Shown piece by piece: positions 16,450-25,370 of a DNA stretch of 64,000 nucleotides. The DNA is from Halorientalis sp. LT38 (GTDB taxonomy: Archaea > Halobacteriota > Halobacteria > Halobacteriales > Haloarculaceae). The notes beneath the pieces are model-generated. The model was given only the letters and a program-made list of their open reading frames with translations. It was not told the origin of the DNA and made no database searches. The stretch lies in the NCBI RefSeq assembly GCF_037031225.1, contig NZ_JAYEZN010000001.1:1426001-1490000 (forward strand), given 5' to 3'. Position 1 is the stretch's first letter, and each line of letters opens with the position of its first letter. The position numbers were made by a program, and so were the translations under genes.

Positions 16450-18369
16450 ATGGATTCACGCGACCCGCCGCCGACGGAGGAAGGGTGGTACGCGCTGCAC
16501 GACTTCCGGACCATCGACTGGGACGCCTGGCGGGCGGCCCCCGAGCGCCGTCGCCGGCAGGCGATCGCGGAGGGCATCGACTACCTCCGCTCGCACGCCG
16601 CGCTGGAGGACGTCGAAGACCCCGGCAAGTTCGGCGGCGGCGCGACGGCCGTCTTCACCGTCGTCGGCCACAAGGCCGACCTCATGATCGTCCACCTGCG
16701 ACCCACCGTCGGCCACGTCGAGGCCGCCGAGCGCCGGTTCGAGCGGACCGCGCTGGCCGAGTTCACCGAGCAGCCGACCTCCTACCTCTCGGTGACGGAG
16801 GCTTCGGGTTACACCGAACGCGCCCGCGAGTACTTCGAGGGCGAGGTCGACGACGACTCCGGGCTGGCCCAGTACATCCAGCAGCGGCTGCACCCCGAGA
16901 TCCCCGACGACGACCACGTCTGTTTCTACCCGATGAGCAAGCGACGGGACCCCGAGCAGAACTGGTACGACCTGCCGTTCGACGAGCGGGCCGAACACAT
17001 GGCCCGCCACGGCGACATCGGGCGCGGGTACGGCGGCAAGGTGAACCAGATGATCGCCAGCAGCGTCGGCTTCGACGACTACGAGTGGGGGATCACGCTG
17101 TGGGCCGACGACCCGACCGACATCAAGGACCTCCTCAACGAGATGCGCTTCGACCCCTCCTCCTCGAAGTTCGCCGAGTTCGGTCCCTTCTACTTCGGGA
17201 AGCGCTTCCCGCCCGCGGACCTCGACGCGCTGCTGGCCGGCGAACCGGTCCCCAGTGAGGGTGAAGCCGGCGAACCGGCCGCTGCGGGAGGCCACGGCGA
17301 AGCCCCCGCCCACGGCCAGACCGACGGCGACGGACACCCGCCGGCGTCGGCCCGCGGTGACGACGAGAGCGAGGCAGACGACGGCGGTTCCTCCGGCGGC
17401 CGCCCCGACGTGGGCGACGTCGACCTCCCGGAGGACGACGAACTCGAGGGGAAACTGGCCAACCTCGGCCTGTTCCCCGGGCAGGACTACGACGAGGGGA
17501 CCTTCGGGCTGGTCTTCTACTCCGAGGCCGACGCCGCCGACCTCGCCGACGAGGTCGACGGCCTCCGGGGCAACTTCGACCACTACGACACGCACGTCCT
17601 GACCACGGTGCGGGCCAACGAGGGCCGGGCGGCCATCGCCAGCGTCTGGAAGACCGAGAGCGCCGCCGACACCGCCGCGGGCTTCCTGAACGACCTGGGA
17701 GGGATCGTCGAGGGCTATCGCGGCCCCCTCGGTGAACAGGACGAGAGCGACTCCGAGGACGCCGAAACCGAGAGCGCGAGCGACGACATCCGGGGCGAAC
17801 TCGAGGCCCAGAACATCTACGCCGGGCAGCCCCGCGGTGAGGACGTGTTCGCGCTGGTCCTCTACTCCGAGGCCGACCCCGAGACGCTGTTCGAGGAAGT
17901 CGACGGTCTCCGGGAGAGCTTCGACCACTACGACAGCCACGTGAAGACGGCCGTCTACGAAACTCGCAGCGAGGACGACGACCGCTCCGCTATCGTCAGC
18001 ATCTGGGAGACCGACGACGCCGCGGAGAAGGCCGCCGGCTTCCTCTCGGATCTCCCCGAGATCGTCGGCCGCGCCGGCGAGGGCGGCGGGTTCGGGACGA
18101 TGGGCATGTTCTACACCGTCGTGCCCGAGCACCGCGAGGACTTCACCGCGAAGTTCGACGAGGTCGGCGAGTTGCTCGCCGAGATGGAGGGCCACGACGA
18201 GACGAGCCTGCTGGTCAACCGCGAGGACGAGAACGACATGTTCATCGCCAGCCAGTGGCGCTCCCAGGACGACGCCCTCGACTTCTTCCGCTCCGAGGCG
18301 TTCTCCGAGACCGTCGCCTTCGGCCGCGAAGTGCTCGCCGACCGGCCGCGGCACGTCTTCCTGGCCTAG
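16450..18369 (+). CDS. HemQ (coproheme decarboxylase/Cld family) fused to repeats and an Abm domain
   Basis: A 639-residue fusion. Residues 1-260 are a chlorite-dismutase-family domain with PMSKRRDPEQNWY (161-173) and HGDIGRGYGGKVNQ (187-200), hallmarks of HemQ, the enzyme that decarboxylates coproheme to heme b. After an acidic Gly-rich linker come two similar blocks of about 95 residues, at 330-425 and 447-540, each with FYSEAD or LYSEAD, EVDGLR, FDHYD and AAGFL. Residues 545-639 form an antibiotic-monooxygenase-like (Abm) domain. Haloarchaeal Cld-Abm fusions (PitA) are known; the duplicated middle block is extra. A promoter-like spacing is not obvious, and the gene follows the protease by 48 bases. 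Confidence 0.9.
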   Translation: MDSRDPPPTEEGWYALHDFRTIDWDAWRAAPERRRRQAIAEGIDYLRSHAALEDVEDPGKFGGGATAVFTVVGHKADLMIVHLRPTVGHVEAAERRFERTALAEFTEQPTSYLSVTEASGYTERAREYFEGEVDDDSGLAQYIQQRLHPEIPDDDHVCFYPMSKRRDPEQNWYDLPFDERAEHMARHGDIGRGYGGKVNQMIASSVGFDDYEWGITLWADDPTDIKDLLNEMRFDPSSSKFAEFGPFYFGKRFPPADLDALLAGEPVPSEGEAGEPAAAGGHGEAPAHGQTDGDGHPPASARGDDESEADDGGSSGGRPDVGDVDLPEDDELEGKLANLGLFPGQDYDEGTFGLVFYSEADAADLADEVDGLRGNFDHYDTHVLTTVRANEGRAAIASVWKTESAADTAAGFLNDLGGIVEGYRGPLGEQDESDSEDAETESASDDIRGELEAQNIYAGQPRGEDVFALVLYSEADPETLFEEVDGLRESFDHYDSHVKTAVYETRSEDDDRSAIVSIWETDDAAEKAAGFLSDLPEIVGRAGEGGGFGTMGMFYTVVPEHREDFTAKFDEVGELLAEMEGHDETSLLVNREDENDMFIASQWRSQDDALDFFRSEAFSETVAFGREVLADRPRHVFLA

Positions 18370-18466
18370 CACCTCCTCCCGTCGGGGGTCGCCTGCAGCA
18401 ATCCCCGTTCGCATTGTATGCGGGAGCGAAGGTCCCACAGTCTCGAAAATCGGCCGTAAAAAACGT

Positions 18467-18495
18467 CCCGGACGCGAACGAAGTGAGCGTCCGGG
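18467..18495 (-). terminator. Hairpin with conserved 11-base loop and T tract on the minus strand
   Basis: CCCGGACGC and GCGTCCGGG form a perfect 9-bp stem around the 11-base loop GAACGAAGTGA. On the minus strand it is followed by TTTTTT (18458-18463), so it looks like an intrinsic terminator for the small gene at 18572-18823. It belongs to the hairpin family described in the findings. Confidence 0.6.
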
Positions 18496-18498
18496 GAA

Positions 18499-18521
18499 CC
18501 GCGCTCGCTCCGCTCGCGCGG
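18499..18521 (-). terminator. Second hairpin with 11-base loop
   Basis: CCGCGC and GCGCGG form a 6-bp stem around the loop TCGCTCCGCTC, three bases from the previous hairpin. The two stand in tandem at the 3' end of the minus-strand small gene. Confidence 0.5.
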
Positions 18522-18571
18522 ATACTGGTTTCGAGGAGAATGCCGTGTAACGGCTGGTACAGGGGACGTGC

Positions 18572-18823
18572 TTACTTATCGAGTGAGGATAGAGGTCGAA
18601 GGACGGTCAGCTCTTCAACGTCGAAGTCGTTTCTACTGCTTAGATTGGTCAACTTTGGGATCCCAGAGGTATAGAATCGATACCGTCCTCCCTGTCTTCC
18701 TTCCACGATAAACGTGTCATCATTGACGCCTGTAACAGGTTGGGGGCTCGTCCTTCCATTCCATAACAAGTAGTCTCCTTCTTGTACCTCCTGTAGCCTC
18801 TCTTGGATCCTGTTCCCATTCAT
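18572..18823 (-). CDS. Small hypothetical protein
   Basis: An 83-residue protein that I cannot name. It has a hydrophobic core pattern typical of a small beta-rich domain, EGDYLLWNGRTSP, then FIVEGRQGGRYRFYTSG and an acidic C-terminal strand. Similar small haloarchaeal proteins with a GDYLLW and VEGxxGGRYxxY pattern exist, as far as I recall. It is richer in A+T than its neighbours, which suggests recent acquisition. Two tandem hairpins and a T tract directly downstream on the same strand support it being transcribed. Confidence 0.6.
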   Translation of the reverse strand: MNGNRIQERLQEVQEGDYLLWNGRTSPQPVTGVNDDTFIVEGRQGGRYRFYTSGIPKLTNLSSRNDFDVEELTVLRPLSSLDK

Positions 18824-19154
18824 TCCCTCGGTAAATCAAAACCCAAGATGATATTTCTACCTCCTGTACTGAGCACCAATATCCGCGCCGAGCAACGCGT
18901 GCCGGTTCGGCGAACGCACGCTCCACTCGAGTCCCTCGGATCGTGATGGGTCCCCCACCGGTCTGAATTGCCTCGACTTCGGAGGTTCTCCGACGAATCG
19001 ACTGCAGTGCCGTTGCGCGTACAGCCAGCCGCCCGAAACCGATGTTTCAGCGATCCGAACTGCCCCCAGTACTCATATAATAATACTGAGATTGGCTTGA
19101 TAGTGTCTCTCGGTCGACGATGGGCCGTCCGAGAAACCGAATCCGAGGACAATT
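18824..19154. other. No recognisable gene; possible degraded segment with a TATA box
   Basis: This stretch has open frames on both strands, but none shows a recognisable motif or the acidic composition of haloarchaeal proteins. A strong TATA-like element, ATATAATA (19075-19082), is present on the plus strand and may serve the surface-protein gene that follows, with a leader before the 51-codon ORF at 19155. The rest may be decayed DNA. Confidence 0.4.
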
Positions 19155-19310
19155 ATGACGACTGAATCCGGTACGACCGATGGCGGTGAACGGGACAGCG
19201 CTGGTGCCCGCGCGGCGCCCGGAGTCGGCGGGCGCCGCGATACGGGTGCCACACCGCGTGAGAGAGTGGCTGACGATTCAACGTGTCGGTGGCCCGGAGG
19301 GGTCACATGA
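19155..19310 (+). CDS. 51-codon ORF overlapping the PKD surface-protein gene
   Basis: ATG 19155 opens 51 codons that end in TGA at 19308-19310, overlapping the ATG of the surface protein as ATGA. The peptide is rich in Gly, Arg and Ala, with an acidic start (MTTESGTTDGGERDS), and has no recognisable domain. It follows the TATA element at 19075-19082. It may be translated and coupled to the next gene or may be fortuitous. Confidence 0.35.
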   Translation: MTTESGTTDGGERDSAGARAAPGVGGRRDTGATPRERVADDSTCRWPGGVT

Positions 19311-22153
19311 CGGCTTCGACACGCAAACTGCGGGCACTCACTCTCGCAGTCGTGATCGTCTGTTCCGTGGTCACGTCAGGCGTCGCGCTGACCGGAACCG
19401 CCGGGGCTGCGGCCGGAAACACGGCGGGCAGCGTTGCGGTATCGGCCGCCACCGCGGGCAACCAGGCGACGGTCACCGTCGACGACGGCGACCTGAACAC
19501 GAACGCGGGCGTGACGGAGACACACGTCGTCAATATCGAATCGACCAGAGAGAGCCCGACCAGGCGACAGCAGACGAGTTCTGACACCCCGGACGGGGGC
19601 ACGCAGACGATTACGATCACCGACAGCGTCTACGACGCGAACAACGACGGCACGATCACCGCGAGCGACTTCAGCCTCAGTGGTGGCTTTCCCGACGAGT
19701 CGATCACGAACGTCGCCCGAAACGGCGGCGACTACGACGTGACGATCAGCGACGCCGGTAGCACCTATACCGATTCCAGCACGGAGTACGTCGGTTACGA
19801 CGCACTCACCTCTTTGGAGACGGGGAGTGACACCGAGCAGGGGAGCCCGACCACGCTGCGGACGACCGGCCCGGTCGGCGACCGAAACGGTGACGGTGAG
19901 ATCACGGCCGCAGACGTCGACCTGGTCACGAAATCGGACGACGAGTCGATCACGAACGTCGTTCGGAACCCCGACGGCACGGCAGACGTGGAGATCACCG
20001 ACAGCAACAGCGACGGTGATAAAGGCACGGAGAAGATCGAATATCTCACTACCGAGACGGTAAAGCTGACAGAGACCGGCCCCGACACCGGTACGTTCGA
20101 CGGGACGATCACGATCAAAACCGGCGGTCTGGTCGGCAACGACGAACTCTACGTCACACACCAGGACGACATCACCGTACACTACTGGGACAGTAGCGTA
20201 TCGACCATGCGGAGTGCCGCCCAGACGTACAAGCTGGTGGCTGCTGCCGCGAGTGCCACGCCCACGGCGCCCGCTACCGGTGAGAGCGTCTCCCTGAGCG
20301 GGAGCGCCTCCGAAGGCAGTATCTCCTCGTACGCCTGGGACACAGACGACGACAACACCTACGACGACGCATCCGGGTCGAGTCCGTCGGTATCGTTCTC
20401 GAGTGAGGGTGTTCACCCGGTCGGGTTGCGGGTGTCCGACGGCACTCACACCGACACCAGCACGGTGAACGTGCTGGTCGGCGAGAGCGGCCCGCCGACC
20501 GCGAAACTCGACGTCTTCCCGCGGTACGTGACCAGAGGCGAGGCCGCCTACCTCGTCGCTCAAGAGTCCAGCGACGACATCCCGAGCGGCATCGAGAGAT
20601 ACGAGTGGGACGTCGGAGCTGATGGCAGTTACGAGTACAGTTCGACGAGCCAGAGCATCACCCAGCACACGTTCTCCTCGACGGGCGATCACGACGTGCG
20701 GGCCCGGGTGACCGACTACGCCGGAAACACGGACACGGTTACGAAGACCGTCACGGTCCAGGAACCGGCGTCGATCAGCAGAACCAGCGTCGAACACACC
20801 GGGAACGGGACGGCACCGGGCGGAACGGTCGAGCTCGCGACCCGGAACGAAGGCGGGATGCTCAAAATCCACCTCTACCACGGGGCGAGCAAGGGCAACC
20901 GTGACCTCAGTTCCATCGGCGTCGACGAGTCCACCGAGCTGTGGGTCAACGTCACGATGAGCAACTACGAGCCCAACGCGATGATGGCCAGCGCCAAAGT
21001 CGACGAGTGGGTGACAGAGGACGCAGGCGGCGGCAAGACGAAGCTCGCCATCAAGATGCACGCCATCAACATGCAGCGGCTCTCGAGTATCAGCGCGAGG
21101 TCGCCGGGTCGGTGGCCCAGCACGAACAAGCAGGCCGATATGGCGATCGCGCCCGGGGCGCACCTCGCAACCTTCGACATGCCCGACGGCTCCCAGTTCG
21201 AGTCCGACTTCGACGGGGCGACGCTGAGCTCCGACGCGCAGCTGTTCAGCCCGCCACGGTACGACGCCGCGACGAACAAGCTGACGTACTCGGTCGCTGC
21301 CCCACACTGGAACGCGAGCGGTAGCAAGGTGGCCTCGAACACGAACTCCGGGTTCTACGAGGCGACGATTCCGTCCGGCCTGGTTTCCCGGATGGGCATC
21401 CAGAACCCGGGCGAGCTCGCGGCGAAGTACACCAGCGGCGGCTCGACGAGTAGCCTCTCCGACATGGTCGTCCGAACGACGGACGGCGGCGGACTGTACA
21501 TCAAGACCACCGGGATCCACTACTCCAGCGGGACGGTCGAACTCGAACCCGATTCGACGGCACCGACCGCCGACGCCGGGGCCGACAAGAGCGTCACGGC
21601 AGGGTCGTCGTTCAGCTTCGACGGGACCGCCTCGAGCGACAACCGCGTCGTCGATAGCTACGAGTGGGACACCGACGGCGACGGCACGTACGAATTGACC
21701 GGCTCGAAACCGTCCCACTCCTACTCCGGCAGCGGCAGTAAAACGGTGACGTTGCGAGTCACTGACGGGAACGGGAACACCGACACCGATACCCTCTCGG
21801 TCGACGTGAGTGGGAGTACGACCGGCGGAGGAGGGGCGGGCTACGACGCTCCGGTCGACGTGACGACCACCGATACCGCGACGGCGACGCCGGACTCGAC
21901 GACGAGCACCCCGGACCAGACGACTGACACGCCGGACCAGACGACCGAGCCCGCGACGGCGACGCCGCGGCCAGCGGAAACGGAGGATCCGAAATCGACG
22001 GACACACCGACCACGACACCGACCGATAGCGACGGACCCGCATCCGCTACTGCACCCGGAACTGCCGCAGACGGGTCGGGCTTTGGCGCGGGCATCGCCG
22101 TCCTCGCCCTGCTGGCGGTTCTACTGCTCGCTCGCCGCCGCGACGAGCGCTAA
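19307..22153 (+). CDS. Secreted PKD-domain surface protein with C-terminal anchor
   Basis: A 948-residue cell-surface protein. A signal peptide (about residues 1-33) ends near GTAGAAA. The N-terminal third holds two dockerin-like calcium loops, DANNDGTITASD and DRNGDGEITAAD. PKD-type immunoglobulin-like domains follow: YAWDTDDDNTYDD with VGLRVSDG, YEWDVGADGSYEY with VRARVTDY, and near the end YEWDTDGDGTYEL with VTLRVTDGNGNTDTD. A less familiar middle region separates the last two. The C-terminus has a Thr/Pro stalk suited to O-glycosylation, then GSGFGAG, a hydrophobic helix and RRRDER. This resembles the PGF-CTERM archaeosortase signal, with GSGFG in place of PGF. Possible roles are adhesion or S-layer association. 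Confidence 0.85.
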   Translation: MTASTRKLRALTLAVVIVCSVVTSGVALTGTAGAAAGNTAGSVAVSAATAGNQATVTVDDGDLNTNAGVTETHVVNIESTRESPTRRQQTSSDTPDGGTQTITITDSVYDANNDGTITASDFSLSGGFPDESITNVARNGGDYDVTISDAGSTYTDSSTEYVGYDALTSLETGSDTEQGSPTTLRTTGPVGDRNGDGEITAADVDLVTKSDDESITNVVRNPDGTADVEITDSNSDGDKGTEKIEYLTTETVKLTETGPDTGTFDGTITIKTGGLVGNDELYVTHQDDITVHYWDSSVSTMRSAAQTYKLVAAAASATPTAPATGESVSLSGSASEGSISSYAWDTDDDNTYDDASGSSPSVSFSSEGVHPVGLRVSDGTHTDTSTVNVLVGESGPPTAKLDVFPRYVTRGEAAYLVAQESSDDIPSGIERYEWDVGADGSYEYSSTSQSITQHTFSSTGDHDVRARVTDYAGNTDTVTKTVTVQEPASISRTSVEHTGNGTAPGGTVELATRNEGGMLKIHLYHGASKGNRDLSSIGVDESTELWVNVTMSNYEPNAMMASAKVDEWVTEDAGGGKTKLAIKMHAINMQRLSSISARSPGRWPSTNKQADMAIAPGAHLATFDMPDGSQFESDFDGATLSSDAQLFSPPRYDAATNKLTYSVAAPHWNASGSKVASNTNSGFYEATIPSGLVSRMGIQNPGELAAKYTSGGSTSSLSDMVVRTTDGGGLYIKTTGIHYSSGTVELEPDSTAPTADAGADKSVTAGSSFSFDGTASSDNRVVDSYEWDTDGDGTYELTGSKPSHSYSGSGSKTVTLRVTDGNGNTDTDTLSVDVSGSTTGGGGAGYDAPVDVTTTDTATATPDSTTSTPDQTTDTPDQTTEPATATPRPAETEDPKSTDTPTTTPTDSDGPASATAPGTAADGSGFGAGIAVLALLAVLLLARRRDER

Positions 22154-22230
22154 CCCGGCACGAACGTTCCCTTTCTGTCGTTCCGGTACCGCCCGCTGTC
22201 TCCGTGGCATCCGATCAACTCGACGAGCAG

Positions 22231-22253
22231 CCGCGCGAGCGAAGCGAGCGCGG
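22231..22253 (+). terminator. Hairpin with 11-base loop after the surface-protein gene
   Basis: CCGCGC and GCGCGG enclose the loop GAGCGAAGCGA. A T5 tract follows about 13 bases later on the plus strand (22267-22271), so it may terminate the surface-protein transcript. Confidence 0.5.
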
Positions 22254-22280
22254 TTCTCTGGAGACGTTTTTGTCGTGAGT

Positions 22281-22299
22281 GGTGCGCCGGAGGCGCACC
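22281..22299. repeat. Perfect 8-bp stem hairpin GGTGCGCC-GGA-GGCGCACC
   Basis: An exact inverted repeat with a 3-base loop in the gap before pdaD. It is a second terminator candidate or an upstream element of pdaD. Confidence 0.5.
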
Positions 22300-22357
22300 C
22301 GAGCGGGAAAAAGGTGGGTTCGAAACGTTCTACCCGCTCGTTCGTCTTGACTGGTGT

Positions 22358-22834
22358 ATGAGCGTCATTCGGCTCGTCTGGGGCGTGGCGACGGGGCCGA
22401 CGCGGACGGCCTCCTACGACGCAGCCCTGGCCGAGGCCAATGTCCACAACTTCAACCTGATCCGGGTCTCCTCGGTCATCCCGGCCGAGGCGCACCTGGA
22501 GGCGGTCGGGACGGCCCCGGATCTGGGGGCGGTCGGCGACGGCCTCACCGTCGTCGAGGGGCGACACACCGCGGCCCCGGGCGAGGCCGGCGCGGCGGGG
22601 ATCGGCTGGGCGCGCAGCGAGTCCGGCCGCGGCATCTTCTACGAGGCCGACGGGGAGTCCGAGACGGTCGTCCGCGAGCGGATCGAGAAGGGGCTGGCGG
22701 CGGGCAAAGACTTGCGCGACTGGTCGTTCGTCGAGGAGGATTCCATCGTCGTCGCGGCGGAGCCGGATCCCGAGGAGTACGCGACGGCGCTGGTGCTCGC
22801 GGCCTACGGGGAGAGCCGGTCACTCCTGCGGTAG
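22358..22834 (+). CDS. pdaD: Pyruvoyl-dependent arginine decarboxylase
   Basis: A 158-residue proenzyme. It self-cleaves at the Ser-Ser pair in LIRVSSVIP, generating a beta chain and an alpha chain with an N-terminal pyruvoyl group. The mature enzyme converts arginine to agmatine, which archaea need for agmatidine in the anticodon of tRNA-Ile2 and for polyamines. The length and the C-terminal pattern with DWSFVEEDSIVV fit the PdaD family. It stands alone, with DUF5811 following on the same strand. Confidence 0.92.
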   Translation: MSVIRLVWGVATGPTRTASYDAALAEANVHNFNLIRVSSVIPAEAHLEAVGTAPDLGAVGDGLTVVEGRHTAAPGEAGAAGIGWARSESGRGIFYEADGESETVVRERIEKGLAAGKDLRDWSFVEEDSIVVAAEPDPEEYATALVLAAYGESRSLLR

Positions 22835-22874
22835 CCGGCGGATTTTTACGTGGGAGTCACTTATCAGCAGCTCA

Positions 22875-23234
22875 ATGTACGGCAACACTCCCTTCGCGGG
22901 TGCAGAGGGCGACGCCCCGCCGCAGCTGTCCACGGACCAGCGCCGCCGCCTGCGCCGCGATCTCGCTACCGTCGCCGCCCGGACCCGCGAGCTCCTCCCC
23001 GACGAGTTCGCCGTCGGCCTCGAACTCGCCCAGGGCGCCGAGGGCCCCCGCGCCACCGTCGCCGTCCAGCCCCCCGTCGGCTCCGCGGTCAGCGCGGGCT
23101 ACACGCCCGAGGACGACGCCGACCTCCGGATCGGCGAGGACGAACAGACCGACCTGGCCCAGGGACTGGCCGCGAGCGCGGCTCTCCAGATGAAACAGGC
23201 GATGGGCTCGGAGCACTCGCCGACCGCGCAGTAA
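22875..23234 (+). CDS. DUF5811 family protein
   Basis: A 119-residue haloarchaeal protein that starts MYGNTPFAG and carries the conserved middle AVGLELAQGAEGPRATVAVQPPVGS, split here by length into FAVGLELAQG and GPRATVAVQPP. No catalytic residues can be assigned. A T-rich TATA-like element about 30 bases upstream supports ATG 22875. Its stop abuts that of the convergent membrane protein gene with no gap. Confidence 0.82.
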   Translation: MYGNTPFAGAEGDAPPQLSTDQRRRLRRDLATVAARTRELLPDEFAVGLELAQGAEGPRATVAVQPPVGSAVSAGYTPEDDADLRIGEDEQTDLAQGLAASAALQMKQAMGSEHSPTAQ

Positions 23235-23438
23235 CTACGCCCGATCGCGCGGCTCTCGGTTCTCGCGGTTCTCGTCCGAACTCCGCAGTCCCCCGACCGG
23301 CGGTTCCCAGAACAGGGCGTACCCCATCACGACGCCGGCCGGCAGGCTGCCGAGGGCCAGCGCGATAGGCAGTGGCACCCCTAGCGCGACGCCGAGCACC
23401 GCCGCCAGCACGACGGGGCCCGGAATCGCCGACAGCAC
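23235..23438 (-). CDS. Small membrane protein
   Basis: A 67-residue protein with two hydrophobic helices (VVLAAVLGVALGVPLPIALAL and LPAGVVMGYALFW regions) and a charged Arg/Glu/Asn C-terminal tail, predicted to sit in the membrane. GTG 23438 is the first usable start; the frame stays open upstream without an ATG. An A/T-rich block at 23517-23530 may contain its promoter, which would leave a leader of about 50 bases. The function is unknown. Confidence 0.62.
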   Translation of the reverse strand: MLSAIPGPVVLAAVLGVALGVPLPIALALGSLPAGVVMGYALFWEPPVGGLRSSDENRENREPRDRA

Positions 23439-23555
23439 GAGATCGGGACGAGAGACCGATCCCAGTGGGTGATCCGAGATAGTTGCCTCCGGCCGACACT
23501 GTCCACGTCCGGCTAATTAAATATTATTACTCCCGGAGACGGGGTGTCGCCTGGC

Positions 23556-25370
23556 CTACTTGCCCCAGAAGGGGTCGCGGTTGCGCTGTTTCTCGAGGTA
23601 CTGGTTGAGCGCCTCGCGTTCGTCGCCGGGGATCTCCTCTATCAGTTCCTGTTCGAGGATCTTGGCGTGTTTCTCGGGCAGGTAGATCCAGAGTTCGTCG
23701 CCCTCCTCGATGTCGCGGCCCACCGTGGGGCCGTCGATGGAGACGGCGACCTGATCGCCCATGCGGGCCTCGTCGATGTCCTCGCCAGCGTCCTGGATGG
23801 ACTTCAGGCGGCCGACCCGCTCGAACTGGCCGTTCTCGAACGTCGCGACGTTGGAGTTGCGGGCGACGGTGCCGGTCAGCACCTCGACGCCGACGACGGC
23901 GGGGTCGTTCTGGCGGAAGGTGTGGTCCTGCAGGATCTGGAAGCGGGCGGGTCGCGTGATGTTCTCGAGGACCTGGGTCTGCTGGGCCCGCTCCATCTCC
24001 TCGACGTACTCCTCGTACTCCTCGACGAGCCGGTAGATGACGTCGTGTTCGAAGAGGCGGACGTCCTCCTGCTCTGCGAGTTTGCGGGCGTCGTCGAGCA
24101 CGTCGACGGAGAAGGCGAGGATGACCTCGTGTTTCTCCTCGTCGGCGGTCTCGGCGACCCGGACGTCCCGGGGGGCCACGTCGCCGACCTCGGCGCGCAC
24201 GATGGGGATCTCGACCTCGTCGAGGGTGCTGGCGATCGCTTCCAGGCTCCCGAGGGTGTCGGCCTTGACGACGACGCCCTGTTCCTGGGTCGTGACCTCG
24301 ATCTCGGCCAGTTCCTGCTCGACCTCGGCGATGACGCCGCTCCGGTCGCGGTCGCGGATCACCCGGATGGGGGCGCCGGCCATCGCGTCGTCGAGGTCCG
24401 GCGCGGCGATCTTGACCCCCGCGGCGGCCGAGACGGAGGGGACCTTCTCGAAGGCCTTCTCGGTGCGGATCTCCGAGAGGGGTTTGGGCTGGAGCAGCGC
24501 GCGCACGTCGGTCGTGATCGGCGCCTCGAGGCCGCCGACGACGATCTCGTCGTCCTCGCTGATCGTCCCGTCGTAGAGCACGGCGTCGACGGTCGTCCCG
24601 AACCCCTGGGCCTCCTTGACCTCCAGCACTGTGCCGGCGCCGGGCCCGTCCACGTCGATCTGCATCTCGTCTTTCATGTACCGCTGGGACAGGCCCATCA
24701 GGACGGTGAGGAGGTCGGGGACGCCCTCGCCGGTCATCGCCGAGACGGGGACGACGCCGACGTTGTTCTGGAAGTTCTGGACGCGCCAGTACATGTCGGC
24801 GGCGAAGTCGTGATCGGCGAGTTCGCCGATGATGCCGTAGAGGCGCTCGTTCAGGTCGCCCTGGACCCGCTCGGACTGTTGCTCCATGCTCTCCTGGATC
24901 GGGACGCCCTCGTTGGGGTTCCAGCCGGGGACGGTGTCCACCTTGTTAGCGGCGACGATGAAGGGCGTCTGGGTCCGCTTGAGGATGTCGACGGCCTCCT
25001 CGGTCTGGGGCTGGAAGCCGTCGTTGACGTCGACGACGAGGACGGCGATGTCGGCGAGCGCGCCGCCACGCGAGCGCAGCGTCGAGAAGGAGTGGTGGCC
25101 GGGCGTGTCGATGTACAGCAGGCCGGGCAGGTCGAAGTCGGTGGGGTCGACGAGTTCGCCGGCCATCTCGGAGATGGTCGAGAGCGGCACGGCCGTCGCG
25201 CCGATGTGCTGGGTGATCGCCCCCGCCTCACCCTCGCTCACCGCGGAGCCGCGAATCTTGTCCAAAAGCGTGGTCTTTCCGTGATCGACGTGGCCGAGCA
25301 CCGCGACGATGGGCGTCCTGAGGGTCGCGTCGCCCGTCGCGTCGGCGTCGGCTTCTGTAGAGTCAGACAT
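23556..25370 (-). CDS. infB: Translation initiation factor aIF5B (IF2-like GTPase)
   Basis: A 604-residue GTPase that promotes subunit joining during translation initiation. The G domain shows [16 protein letters not shown] (G1), DTPGHHSF (G3) and NKVD (G4). Domain II begins around VDGPGAGTVLEV, and the C-terminal domains III and IV end in a helical tail (HAKILEQELIEEIPGDEREA) of the type that contacts aIF1A. No intein is present. It is transcribed alone on the minus strand. Confidence 0.96.
   Translation of the reverse strand: MSDSTEADADATGDATLRTPIVAVLGHVDHGKTTLLDKIRGSAVSEGEAGAITQHIGATAVPLSTISEMAGELVDPTDFDLPGLLYIDTPGHHSFSTLRSRGGALADIAVLVVDVNDGFQPQTEEAVDILKRTQTPFIVAANKVDTVPGWNPNEGVPIQESMEQQSERVQGDLNERLYGIIGELADHDFAADMYWRVQNFQNNVGVVPVSAMTGEGVPDLLTVLMGLSQRYMKDEMQIDVDGPGAGTVLEVKEAQGFGTTVDAVLYDGTISEDDEIVVGGLEAPITTDVRALLQPKPLSEIRTEKAFEKVPSVSAAAGVKIAAPDLDDAMAGAPIRVIRDRDRSGVIAEVEQELAEIEVTTQEQGVVVKADTLGSLEAIASTLDEVEIPIVRAEVGDVAPRDVRVAETADEEKHEVILAFSVDVLDDARKLAEQEDVRLFEHDVIYRLVEEYEEYVEEMERAQQTQVLENITRPARFQILQDHTFRQNDPAVVGVEVLTGTVARNSNVATFENGQFERVGRLKSIQDAGEDIDEARMGDQVAVSIDGPTVGRDIEEGDELWIYLPEKHAKILEQELIEEIPGDEREALNQYLEKQRNRDPFWGK

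Noticed and set aside
18820-19152. A 110-codon minus-strand frame in the gap before the surface protein
   Set aside because: The composition is rich in Arg and Ser and not acidic, no motif is visible, and it overlaps promoter-like sequence on the other strand.
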